Assembly (NCBI GenBank): GCA_947459075.1 | Contig: CANHBJ010000004.1 | Span: 1-44,753 of the forward strand | Source: Bacteroidota bacterium | GTDB taxonomy: Bacteria > Bacteroidota > Bacteroidia > UKL13-3 | Reading direction: 5' to 3' | Length of the DNA: 44,753 bases | Part shown: piece after piece, positions 20,539-29,506 of the stretch | Position numbering within the stretch: position 1 is the first letter of the stretch | Layout of the letters: every line of letters starts with the position of its first letter | Made by a program: the position numbers and the translations under genes | Notes under the pieces: model-generated | Databases searched by the model: none | What the model saw: only the letters and a program-made list of their open reading frames with translations | Told to the model about the DNA's origin: nothing

Positions 20539-20655
20539 GTGCTTAAAAAATTAATAACATATACCATATTGGCTGCGTTAGCTCTAACTTTAGTTAGTAC
20601 ACAAGCTTGCAAAACCTCTAAGTCTCGCAAAAAAGGTTGTAATTGTCAGTTTTAA
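20539..20655 (+). CDS. Small secreted/lipoprotein-like peptide with CxC tail (38 aa)
   Basis: Not in the ORF track (below 60 aa). GTG start: VLKKLITYTILAALALTLVSTQACKTSKSRKKGCNCQF; stop directly abuts the next ATG (TAAATG). Confidence 0.6.
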   Translation: MLKKLITYTILAALALTLVSTQACKTSKSRKKGCNCQF

Positions 20656-21468
20656 ATGAATTCGCCACTAATAAGTTTAATTACGGTTTGTTTCAATGCC
20701 GAGGGTTTAATTAACGATACACTGCAAAGTGCCATCAACCAAACCTATAAAAACATTGAATTGGTTATTATTGATGGAGGCAGTAAAGACAATACCGTTG
20801 CTGAAGTCAAAAAGTATGAGACATATATTGGTACTTTAATTAGTGAACCTGATAAGGGTATTTATGATGCCATGAACAAAGGCATTAAAGCAGCAAAAGG
20901 CGAGTGGTTTTATTTTTTAAATGCAGGTGATGCCTTTTATAACGATACTGTTTTGGAAGATGTGTTTTTGAAACGAGACCTTAACGGCATTGATTTTATA
21001 TACGCCAAAATGCAATCGGTTAATGAACCCACTGGCGTTAATTATATTGGCGGACATCAAGTGTCATTCAAAGATTTTTATTTTAAATATCCCATTTGTC
21101 ATCAAACCACTTTTACACGTAAATCGGTTTTCGAATACATGCCTTACTTAGACTCAAGCCTTAAAATTATGGCTGATAACAAATGGCAAATGACCTTTTT
21201 TAAACATCAACAAAACAAAACGTTGTTTATTGACAAGGTGGTGGCTTTTTACGATATACAAGGAGCTTCATACCACAAAAGAATGAAAGGCTACCGCGAG
21301 TTTTTGGGCTACATTGGTAAGTTATTACCCTTTCATATTTATTTGGCCAATGTGTTATTGTACCCAATTATTTGGGCTAAGGTTAAGTTTATACGTACTT
21401 TTCAGCAAACATCATGGTTTAAAGTATACCGTAACCTAAAGTTTAAGAACAAAAAAGCCAATGTTTAA
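20656..21468 (+). CDS. Family 2 glycosyltransferase
   Basis: SLITVCFNAEGLINDTLQSAINQTYKNIELVIIDGGSKDNT, EPDKGIYDAMNKGIKAAKGEWFYFLNAGD. Confidence 0.95.
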   Translation: MNSPLISLITVCFNAEGLINDTLQSAINQTYKNIELVIIDGGSKDNTVAEVKKYETYIGTLISEPDKGIYDAMNKGIKAAKGEWFYFLNAGDAFYNDTVLEDVFLKRDLNGIDFIYAKMQSVNEPTGVNYIGGHQVSFKDFYFKYPICHQTTFTRKSVFEYMPYLDSSLKIMADNKWQMTFFKHQQNKTLFIDKVVAFYDIQGASYHKRMKGYREFLGYIGKLLPFHIYLANVLLYPIIWAKVKFIRTFQQTSWFKVYRNLKFKNKKANV

Positions 21469-21528
21469 AAAATGTTATGTAGTTAATTACTCAACCCATT
21501 TATATTGCACACGCTTAATTTTTAACGC

Positions 21529-22065
21529 ATGATTTTATCAGATAAACGTATACTTGAAGAAATAGAAAAAGGAACTATATTAATTGAACCTTTTAAACCG
21601 GAGTGTTTAGGTACCAACTCGTACGATGTGCATTTGGGTCGTTATTTGGCTACATATAAAGACCGAATACTTGATGCCCGTGAACACAACAAGATTGAAA
21701 CATTTGAAATTCCTCAAGAGGGTTTTGTGTTGCAACCCAATACCTTGTATTTAGGTGTTACTGCCGAGTACACTGAAACACATGCACACGTTCCGTTTTT
21801 GGAGGGCAAAAGCAGTACCGGCCGTTTGGGTATTGATATACATGCAACAGCAGGTAAAGGTGATGTTGGTTTCTGCAACACGTGGACATTAGAAATTTCG
21901 TGTGCGCAACCGGTACGTATCTATGCTGGTATGCCTATTGGGCAGTTAATTTATTTTGCTGTTGAAGGTGATATTGAAACCATGTACAACACCAAGAAAA
22001 ATGCAAAATACAATAAGCGTGGTGTTAAGCCAGTAGAAAGTATGATGTGGAAGAATAAATTCTAA
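21529..22065 (+). CDS. dcd: dCTP deaminase
   Basis: MILSDKRILEEIEKG, EGKSSTGRLGIDIHATAGKGDVGFCNTWTLEI. Confidence 0.94.
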   Translation: MILSDKRILEEIEKGTILIEPFKPECLGTNSYDVHLGRYLATYKDRILDAREHNKIETFEIPQEGFVLQPNTLYLGVTAEYTETHAHVPFLEGKSSTGRLGIDIHATAGKGDVGFCNTWTLEISCAQPVRIYAGMPIGQLIYFAVEGDIETMYNTKKNAKYNKRGVKPVESMMWKNKF

Positions 22066-22087
22066 AATTTATAATTGGTAATAAATA

Positions 22088-22118
22088 AAATCCCGCTTTG
22101 TATTTTTATAGAGCGGGA
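22088..22118. terminator. Terminator between convergent dcd and the 22122-22829 gene
   Basis: aatcccgct ... agcgggatt followed by a T-run. Confidence 0.8.
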
Positions 22119-22121
22119 TTT

Positions 22122-22829
22122 TTAATTGCTGTAAAATTCTTTAGTCTGATAACAATCGCAAAACATATTGTACTCTGTCCATTTGCCAAAACGAACAGCA
22201 GGTCTCCCTGTCTGAGAGTATAAATATCCCGCATTGTTTAATAGACCACCTGGTAAAAAAGTAACCACAAAATTCACCTTAAAACTGGTTTTTGGGTTGA
22301 GCCATTGGTAGGTTATTTGCGCGTTGGTATATTTCTTTAATTTTAAAAATATTTCGTTGCTCAACGAGTCGTTGATGTTGGTTAGCGTGGTATTTATTTC
22401 TTGAAATCGACCGTTGTTATACAACAAATAACTGGTATAGTTTTTAGTTTTAAAATTACCCCAAAACACACTGCCGTTGTTGTTAATATTAATACTTAGG
22501 TGGGAATTAAGTTGATGGTTGTAATACTCATGCAAACGAACCATACCTATGGTATCAAATTGAAGGTAGATGAAGCCAAAATCGAATGATTTTTTTTGAT
22601 CGAATTTCACTCCCTTTTTAAAATAAATTCTATCACACAAAAACAAGGGATTACCTAAAGCAACAATTCCATTAAAGGGATAACTGGCAGGTTTTGATTT
22701 TGATGCGCAAGAGTCTTGGCTTAAACTTAAACTGTAATCTCCATCAAAATAATGAGTGGTATCCAACTGTGCAAATGCAGTAACAGAAAAAAACAAGGTT
22801 ATAACAAGTAAATGGATTTTCATATCCAC
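22122..22829 (-). CDS. Secreted protein of unknown function
   Basis: Signal peptide MKIHLLVITLFFSVTAFAQ; no recognised domain. Confidence 0.7.
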   Translation of the reverse strand: MDMKIHLLVITLFFSVTAFAQLDTTHYFDGDYSLSLSQDSCASKSKPASYPFNGIVALGNPLFLCDRIYFKKGVKFDQKKSFDFGFIYLQFDTIGMVRLHEYYNHQLNSHLSININNNGSVFWGNFKTKNYTSYLLYNNGRFQEINTTLTNINDSLSNEIFLKLKKYTNAQITYQWLNPKTSFKVNFVVTFLPGGLLNNAGYLYSQTGRPAVRFGKWTEYNMFCDCYQTKEFYSN

Positions 22830-23725
22830 TAACTCAATAAGATTTTCCAGGCACTTTCTATTTCTTTAAGCTCTAAATATTGATGCGCCAATTGGTGTTT
22901 AGCATTAACCAAAGCATCACCAGTTTGTGTTTGTATGATGTTTTGTAAGTCTTTATTCATACGTTTAAACACTTCAATATCGCTGGCTTCGGGTAAGTTT
23001 TCGGTATTGCCAAGCATACCCAAATCGTTGCCGGTTAAAACAGTACTTGTTCTAATTTCAATAGGCAATGCATCAACTCCAATACCTAAAGTGGTTAAGG
23101 GTTTAGGCACTTCAAACAAAGCTTCGCCATGTGCACGGGCATACCAATCGCCACCTAAACGCGATACCAAATCAATTTTTTGTTGATCTATTTTTCCAAC
23201 AGCGTTTAACACATCAATATTTACGTGCATTAATTTCACTTCACAAATCACCAAATTACCTGCGCCACCTTCGGTTCCTAATGGTATAACTTGATTAACA
23301 ACACATTCAAATTGTACAGGAGATTCTTTCACACGAGGTGGTCTTATGGTTAACGAAGCTTCTTCTGTTAATCCAGCTTTGATAAACTCGTTGGTGCCAC
23401 GTGGATATTCAGTACTACTTAAACTGGTTTGTTGTACCATGTTATAAGTAACCACGTTTATGCATACTTCAGGTACTTCAAGTACATTTTCTAAAGTATG
23501 TTTGATGGTGTTATCGCGACCTCTACGTGCAGGCGAAAAAATTAAAATAGGCGGTTTGGTGCTAAACATGTTGAAGAAACTAAACGGACTTAAATTTACG
23601 TTTCCATTTGTATCAACAGTGCTTGCAAAACATATAGGTCTTGGTGCAATAGCTCCTTGCATCAAACCTTGTAATTCCATTACCTTTAACTCTTCAGGGT
23701 TATAGGTGCGGTATTGATTGGTCAT
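22829..23725 (-). CDS. Flavin reductase-like (FMN-binding split-barrel) protein
   Basis: GAIAPRPICFASTVDTNGNVNLSPFSFFNMFSTKPPILIFSP typical of this family. Confidence 0.9.
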   Translation of the reverse strand: MTNQYRTYNPEELKVMELQGLMQGAIAPRPICFASTVDTNGNVNLSPFSFFNMFSTKPPILIFSPARRGRDNTIKHTLENVLEVPEVCINVVTYNMVQQTSLSSTEYPRGTNEFIKAGLTEEASLTIRPPRVKESPVQFECVVNQVIPLGTEGGAGNLVICEVKLMHVNIDVLNAVGKIDQQKIDLVSRLGGDWYARAHGEALFEVPKPLTTLGIGVDALPIEIRTSTVLTGNDLGMLGNTENLPEASDIEVFKRMNKDLQNIIQTQTGDALVNAKHQLAHQYLELKEIESAWKILLS

Positions 23726-23741
23726 TTACTTTTGAATTAAA

Positions 23742-24428
23742 TTATAGAATAGCATTAAGTGATGACGCTTCACCAACTAACCCTTGAGCACATTTTAAAA
23801 TACGACCGGGATATTTTTGAATGATACGGTAGTCATGTGTAGCCATTAAAATTGCTGTTCCTTGTTGGGCAATGTTATGCAACAAATTCATGATGTCATC
23901 ACTTACCTTGGGGTCAAGATTTCCTGTAGGTTCATCTGCTAAAATAATTTCTGGTTCGTTAAGTAAAGCACGTGCAATAACAACACGTTGTTGCTCACCG
24001 CCACTTAACTCATGTGGCATTTTATAGTCTTTTGTTTGCAACCCAACCAGTTCTAAAACTCGTGAAATTCGGTCTTTTATTTTATTATCGTCTTTCCATC
24101 CTGTAGCTTTTAAAACAAACGAAAGGTTTTGAAAAACTGTTCTATCGGTTAAAAGTTGAAAGTCTTGAAATACGATGCCTAACTTTCTTCTTAAAAACGG
24201 AATATCTTTAGGTTTAAGTTTTGTGAGGTCGAAACCGGCTATACTTCCTGTTCCTTTCTCTAACTTTATTTCGCCATAAAGTGTTTTAAGTAAACTGCTT
24301 TTACCGCTACCAGTTTGGCCAATTAGATAAACAAACTCACCTTGGCCGATTTTAACATCAACATCACTTAATATGAGGTTATGACCTTGAAATATTTGTA
24401 CATCGGTTAAATCTATTACTGTTTCCAT
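23742..24428 (-). CDS. ftsE: FtsE-like ABC transporter ATP-binding protein
   Basis: Walker A GQTGSGKSS, signature LSGGEQQRVVIARAL, Walker B IILADEPTGNLD; likely start METVIDLTDV. Confidence 0.85.
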   Translation of the reverse strand: METVIDLTDVQIFQGHNLILSDVDVKIGQGEFVYLIGQTGSGKSSLLKTLYGEIKLEKGTGSIAGFDLTKLKPKDIPFLRRKLGIVFQDFQLLTDRTVFQNLSFVLKATGWKDDNKIKDRISRVLELVGLQTKDYKMPHELSGGEQQRVVIARALLNEPEIILADEPTGNLDPKVSDDIMNLLHNIAQQGTAILMATHDYRIIQKYPGRILKCAQGLVGEASSLNAIL

Positions 24429-24435
24429 AATTTTG

Positions 24436-24639
24436 TTACCAATTAATTTTGTGCATTTTTCCGAAAGGTATTTCATTTAAGAGTTTAAAAACATCTTCAA
24501 TTTTGTCTCCTAATCCACATTTTTCCAAAGCACGCTCAGGTCTGTCTGTTCTAAAGTAGGCAATTAGAGTGAAATTGTCATCTCTAAGTTGAACGTAATC
24601 AGGTATTTTAGCCTTTCCTTTTATTTTAATTATGTACAA
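24436..24639 (-). CDS. Small uncharacterised protein (67 aa) upstream of ftsE
   Basis: Intact ORF on the ftsE strand with a 7-nt gap to the ftsE start; fructose-aldolase or other domain not recognised. Confidence 0.6.
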   Translation of the reverse strand: MYIIKIKGKAKIPDYVQLRDDNFTLIAYFRTDRPERALEKCGLGDKIEDVFKLLNEIPFGKMHKINW

Positions 24640-24728
24640 AATATAATAAAATTAGTTGTGTAAAAAATAAGTGCTGTAAAATTAAACGAATTCCTTGTAT
24701 AATTGCACTTGCAAAATTATAAAAAAAC

Positions 24729-26486
24729 ATGAGACTACTTAAACAGGTTTCTTACTCTTTTTTGTTGGCTGCCGCAGCAATCACTTCTGGGTGTAGTGTA
24801 AAAACAAACATGGGTAACAACAATTACACCGTAACACCAAACCCGTTGGAGGTAAAAGGCGATTCAATTTTAATTATGATGAGTGCCAACATTCCAGCTA
24901 AGTCGTTTAATCCCAAAGCGAATGTTCAGTTTCAGCCTTACTTAAAAACAGCTAAGGGAGACGTACAACTTAAAGCGGTAACGCTAGGTGGCGAAAAAGT
25001 TTTAGAGTCAGTTGATTTTAAAATTGATTCGAAAACAGGGGGTAAAATTACTTACACAGAAAAAATTCCTTACAATTCAGACCTAAAGCGTGCAACCTTG
25101 TATCCAAGTTTTGCTGTTAAAGTAAATGGTAATTATCAGGCAATAGAGGCTGTAAAAGGTTCTACTTTCACTGATAAAGTTTTGGCAGAAGGCACAATAA
25201 CTACCTCTTTGTTAGTTAAATCTAGCGAAACTCCGGTATTTGATGGTACTGCCTACACTGCTTCATTCAGCAATGTAGCGGTTGATATTTATTTTCCGCT
25301 TGATGGAGACAGATTTAATCCAAACTTCAAATCTGGTAAATCAATTAGTAACAAAAAGCAATTGGAGTCATTGAAAAAATCATTAAAGTCTAACAAAAAT
25401 TGGACAGTTAAAGGAATTGCAATCAATGGTTTTGCATCACCTGAAGGAGAGTTGCAAAGAAACTCTGGTTTATCTCAAGGTCGTGCTAATTCTACTTTCA
25501 GTTACATGAAAAAAGAGTTGAAAAAATTAGGTTTCACCGAAGTTAATGACCAAAATTTAACTATGGGTGCTACTTTGGCAGAAGATTGGACTGGTTTAGC
25601 TAAATTAATCGAAGCTTCTTCACTAAAGAATAAAGCTGCTTTAATTGCAATTATTAGTAATAACTCATTATCAGATATAGATAAAGAAGTTCAAATTAGG
25701 GAAAACGATAAAAAATCTTGGGATAAAATTAAATCAGAGATGTTGCCTAAACTACGTAAATCAGAGTTAGTAGTTAAAGGTCAAACACCATTAAAAACTG
25801 ATGCTGAACTATTAGCAATGGTTAATATAGACTCGTTAAGTGATGTGGAGATTTTACACTTAGCTCTTATCACAACAGATAATGTTAAGAAAATGGAAGT
25901 TTACAACAAATTCCAAACTAAATTTCCTAATGATTGGAGAGGATTTAATAATGCTGGTGCATTGGCACTAACTACCGGTGATATGGCTAAAGCGGGCAAT
26001 GATTTAACTCGTGCAAATGAACTATCGCCAGAGAATGGTGCAGTATTGGCAAATATGGGTGTTGTTGCTAAGAATAAAGGTAACATCAAACAAGCAGAAG
26101 ATTTATACAAACAAGCAGAAGCAAAAGGAGTTGATGTTAGTTACCACAAGGCAATTATTGCTGTTAAAAAAGGTGATTATGCAAGCGCTGTAAGCTTATT
26201 TAATAAATCAGGTAAAAAAGATTTTAATACAGCGTTAGCTCAATTATTAAATGGTGACGCTTCAGGTGCAAAAACAACCATAGATAATATGGCACCTGAT
26301 CAATTGAACTGGGAATTGTATTACTTACGTGCAATTGCAGGTGCTCGTATAAACAATGCAGAAGTTGTTACAAGTAACTTAACACGTGCAGTGCAACAAA
26401 ATGAAGCTGTTCGTCAAATGGCAAAAGAAGATGTTGAGTTCATCAAGTTATTTGGTAACCCAACTTTTGAAGGTGCTATTCGCTAA
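24729..26486 (+). CDS. Lipoprotein with OmpA-like region and TPR repeats
   Basis: Lipobox ITSGCS; INGFASPEGELQRNSGLSQGRANSTFSYMKKEL (OmpA-like); C-terminal TPR pattern NNAGALALTTGDMAKAGNDLTRANELSPENGAVLANMGVVAKNKGNIKQAEDLY. Confidence 0.8.
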   Translation: MRLLKQVSYSFLLAAAAITSGCSVKTNMGNNNYTVTPNPLEVKGDSILIMMSANIPAKSFNPKANVQFQPYLKTAKGDVQLKAVTLGGEKVLESVDFKIDSKTGGKITYTEKIPYNSDLKRATLYPSFAVKVNGNYQAIEAVKGSTFTDKVLAEGTITTSLLVKSSETPVFDGTAYTASFSNVAVDIYFPLDGDRFNPNFKSGKSISNKKQLESLKKSLKSNKNWTVKGIAINGFASPEGELQRNSGLSQGRANSTFSYMKKELKKLGFTEVNDQNLTMGATLAEDWTGLAKLIEASSLKNKAALIAIISNNSLSDIDKEVQIRENDKKSWDKIKSEMLPKLRKSELVVKGQTPLKTDAELLAMVNIDSLSDVEILHLALITTDNVKKMEVYNKFQTKFPNDWRGFNNAGALALTTGDMAKAGNDLTRANELSPENGAVLANMGVVAKNKGNIKQAEDLYKQAEAKGVDVSYHKAIIAVKKGDYASAVSLFNKSGKKDFNTALAQLLNGDASGAKTTIDNMAPDQLNWELYYLRAIAGARINNAEVVTSNLTRAVQQNEAVRQMAKEDVEFIKLFGNPTFEGAIR

Positions 26487-26507
26487 GCATAAATAAAAAT
26501 AAAATTT

Positions 26508-26540
26508 AAAAGGGTTGAAACTATTTCAACCCTTTTTTTA
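26508..26540 (+). terminator. Terminator-like hairpin upstream of prfB
   Basis: aaagggttgaaa-cta-tttcaaccctttttttt: 12-bp stem plus T-run. Confidence 0.85.
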
Positions 26541-26567
26541 TTCATTAAAATAATAAGAACAATTAAC

Positions 26568-27654
26568 ATGACAGCAGATCAGTTAAAAGCATTACGTTTA
26601 AGGGTTGAAGACCTGAGGAGGTATCTTTGACGTTGATGGGAAACAAATTTTAATTCAAGACGAAGAGAACCAAACTTTGCAACCCTCCTTTTGGGATGAT
26701 CCTAAAAGAGCGGAGCAGATTTTAAAAAGCATCAAACAAAAAAAGATTTGGACTGACGCTTATCAAGCAGCTGAAAATGCTGTTGAGGATTTAAGTGTAT
26801 TGTATGAGTTTTATACGATGGGGGAAGCTAAAGAAGAAGAAGTTGAAGCTGCCTATAAATTTTCCATTGATATGGTAGAATCATTGGAGCTGAAAAATAT
26901 GTTGAGTGGCGAAGAGGATCAGTTTAATTGTATTCTTCACATCAATTCAGGGGCAGGAGGAACTGAGAGCCAAGATTGGGCAGAAATGCTGATGCGTATG
27001 TACATTATGTATTCTGATAAACATGGTTTTAAAGCAAGTGTTGTTGATGAACAACCGGGTGATGGCGCAGGTATAAAATCTTGTTCGATAGAAATTACAG
27101 GTGATTTTGCCTATGGTTATTTAAAAGGTGAAAATGGTGTGCATCGTTTGGTGCGTATTTCACCGTTTGATGCCAATGCTCGCAGACACACTTCGTTTGC
27201 ATCAATTTATTGTTATCCGATAATTGATGATAGCATTGAGATTGAAATTAAAGATGCAGATATTGAAATTCAAACATCGCGTAGTGGTGGTGCAGGTGGA
27301 CAAAATGTAAATAAGGTTGAAACCAAAGTGCAGTTAACGCACAAGCCTACTGGTATTGTTATTGTTTGTCAGGTAGAGCGAAGCCAAAGTGCAAATAAAG
27401 AGCGGGCATTTAAAATGTTAAAATCGCAGTTATATGAAATGGAGTTGCGTAAACGCAATGAAGCTAAACAAGTATTAGAGGCAGGAAAGAAAAGAATAGA
27501 GTGGGGATCTCAGATACGTAATTATGTTTTTCATCCATATAAGTTGGTAAAAGACTTGCGTACAGATGTTGAAACTAGTGATGTGCAGGGTGTAATGGAT
27601 GGCGAATTAGATCAATTTATAAAAGCATATTTAATGGAAGAGTCTCAGCATTAG
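26568..27654 (+). CDS. prfB: Peptide chain release factor 2, programmed +1 frameshift at 26628-26630
   Basis: ATG...AGG AGG TAT CTT TGA C; after +1 slip reads ...[30 protein letters not shown] and joins the track ORF; SPF and GGQ motifs ([31 protein letters not shown]). Confidence 0.96.
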
Positions 27655-27663
27655 TTATTACAA

Positions 27664-27699
27664 ACAAAAAAGCCCTCGAAACATCGAGGGCTTTTTTGT
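27664..27699 (+). terminator. Intrinsic terminator after prfB
   Basis: acaaaaaagccctcga-aaca-tcgagggcttttttgt, 16-bp stem. Confidence 0.92.
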
Positions 27700-27720
27700 G
27701 TAATCAAAAAATGAAACCTA

Positions 27721-27921
27721 TTAAAACATGGCAACTTCCGTTACCGGGCTTCCAATTAATCCCAAATTCAGTTTATTATTCAATCGGCCTGAATAGATAA
27801 ATAATTTGTAAATCATCAACTTTGGCAAATTGCTGAACAAATTCTAAATCTGGGTTTTCTCAATTTTACCAATTGCATTTATTTTAAATGCAATGGCTAA
27901 TGTTGAAGTGGTAAAATTTTA
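27721..27921 (-). pseudogene. Possible decayed coding remnant
   Basis: Minus-strand frame NFTTSTLAIAFKINAIGKIEKTQI*NLFSNLPKL...RLNNKLNLGLIGSPVTEVAMF*; an adjacent frame bridges the stop as ENPDLEFVQQFAKVDDLQIIYLFRPIE. No family recognised. Confidence 0.3.
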
Positions 27922-27997
27922 ATCTAAAACTCAACATTATTTTCTATACATAAATCAAATAGTTACCATTTACAAAGTATCTATTGATTCATGTGGG

Positions 27998-28324
27998 TTA
28001 AAAGTTCAACAACGGAGCAGATTCTTCAGCAATCTTCGATGTTAAATCTTCTTTGCTATCAGATTTTTTGTTGCTACCGTTTCCGTTTGTTACGGTTTTT
28101 ACCTTGTTAAATTCACCTAAGCCAAAAACCTCATACTTGTTTTCTTTTAAAAACATACCTAATGCAATGGCTTGTTTAATGTTGCCAATTTGCACGTCAA
28201 TTTCAAACTCATCATTAATCATTGGACGAGGAGAGATAGTGAAAATAACTTTTTGATCCATTAAGTAATCAAACAAAAATGCAGTAGTTTTTCTCTTCGC
28301 TAGTACGGTTACCTTTTCTTCCAT
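27998..28324 (-). CDS. Uncharacterised small protein
   Basis: MEEKVTVLAKRKTTAFLFDYLMDQKVIFTISPRPM...; ATG start 28324 preferred over the longer track ORF. Confidence 0.6.
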   Translation of the reverse strand: MEEKVTVLAKRKTTAFLFDYLMDQKVIFTISPRPMINDEFEIDVQIGNIKQAIALGMFLKENKYEVFGLGEFNKVKTVTNGNGSNKKSDSKEDLTSKIAEESAPLLNF

Positions 28325-28614
28325 TATATGGTAATTTTTTTTAAAGTGTTGATAATCTGAGTGTATGTTTCTGTTAAAACATGTTGTAAATATACATTGC
28401 AAGCTTGGTTTACCCGAATCTTAATACTGATAGATACACACAAAATTTATGAGCTACTTTGCGCTTATGCACATTGAAAATAAATATGTTAGTAACATGT
28501 TATTATCTGCTATGTTATAAACATCCATTTTCCTTTTTTGGGAAAAAGTAGTCCATATGTAAACTTGTAAATTGGCTTTAATATAAAATCAACTTTATTT
28601 TAAAACAGGGAAGT

Positions 28615-29286
28615 TTATGCAGCTAAACGTTGGTTATGTAAGTAATCTATTACATTTTGTGCTAGTTTTAAGTCTTTTAGGTAGTTTTCAATATCGCCTG
28701 AAAGCATTTTGCAATGTGCTCTTAATCTATATGCATCAGCATAATGGTCATCTATACTTATTGCTTTATTTAAATCGCCAATTGCAACTTCTGGTTTGTT
28801 GTATTTAACAAATACAAGCGCCCTCCAATAATATAGGTCTTTTCTAAATGGACTAACTACAATGGCTTTATTAATAAAATGGTATGCTTCATCATAATCC
28901 TTTTGTAGGTAACATAATTCTGCGGCCATCATTAAAAAACTTGCATTTTGGTTATCTATTTCAAGTGCTTTAATTAAAAAAGTTAATGCAACGTCATAGT
29001 TTAAGTTTATCTTATATAGTTCTGCCAAATGGAAAAATACTTCCGAATTGTTTTCTCCTTCTTCCAACATATTAGTCAAAATGGGTTGTGCTGTTTTAAG
29101 CTTACCCATGTAAATGTAACACAAAGCTCGTTTTGTTTGTGCTACTTTGTTTTCACTATCAAGCAATAGTACCATATTAAATAAATGAAGTGCTTCTGTA
29201 AATTCACCGCGATGTAAAGTTTGTAAGGCATTGTCTAAAATCTGAGTAGGTTTTACGGTGTAAACCATTTGTTCTAGTTTATTCAT
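28615..29286 (-). CDS. TPR-repeat protein
   Basis: Repeated TPR pattern (HRGEFTEALHLFNMVLLLDSENKVAQTKRALCYIYMGKLKTAQPIL...DYDEAYHFINKAIVVSP); start MNKLEQ. Confidence 0.85.
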   Translation of the reverse strand: MNKLEQMVYTVKPTQILDNALQTLHRGEFTEALHLFNMVLLLDSENKVAQTKRALCYIYMGKLKTAQPILTNMLEEGENNSEVFFHLAELYKINLNYDVALTFLIKALEIDNQNASFLMMAAELCYLQKDYDEAYHFINKAIVVSPFRKDLYYWRALVFVKYNKPEVAIGDLNKAISIDDHYADAYRLRAHCKMLSGDIENYLKDLKLAQNVIDYLHNQRLAA

Positions 29287-29506
29287 GACGTTATTTGTTT
29301 TTATTTCTGAGTACAAAGTTTGTCTACCACTTCGCAGCCTATTTGCGAAGTGTTCTTTATTTAATTAATTATATGATAATCAAGTATTTAAATCAGAAAA
29401 AGAAAGGGTTTTAAGTCCTTATAATTTAAAACTACGCAAATAATTTCATGTATTGTGGCATGAGTTAATTGTTAACTTCGCATTATTATTAGTAAAAAAT
29501 TCTATT

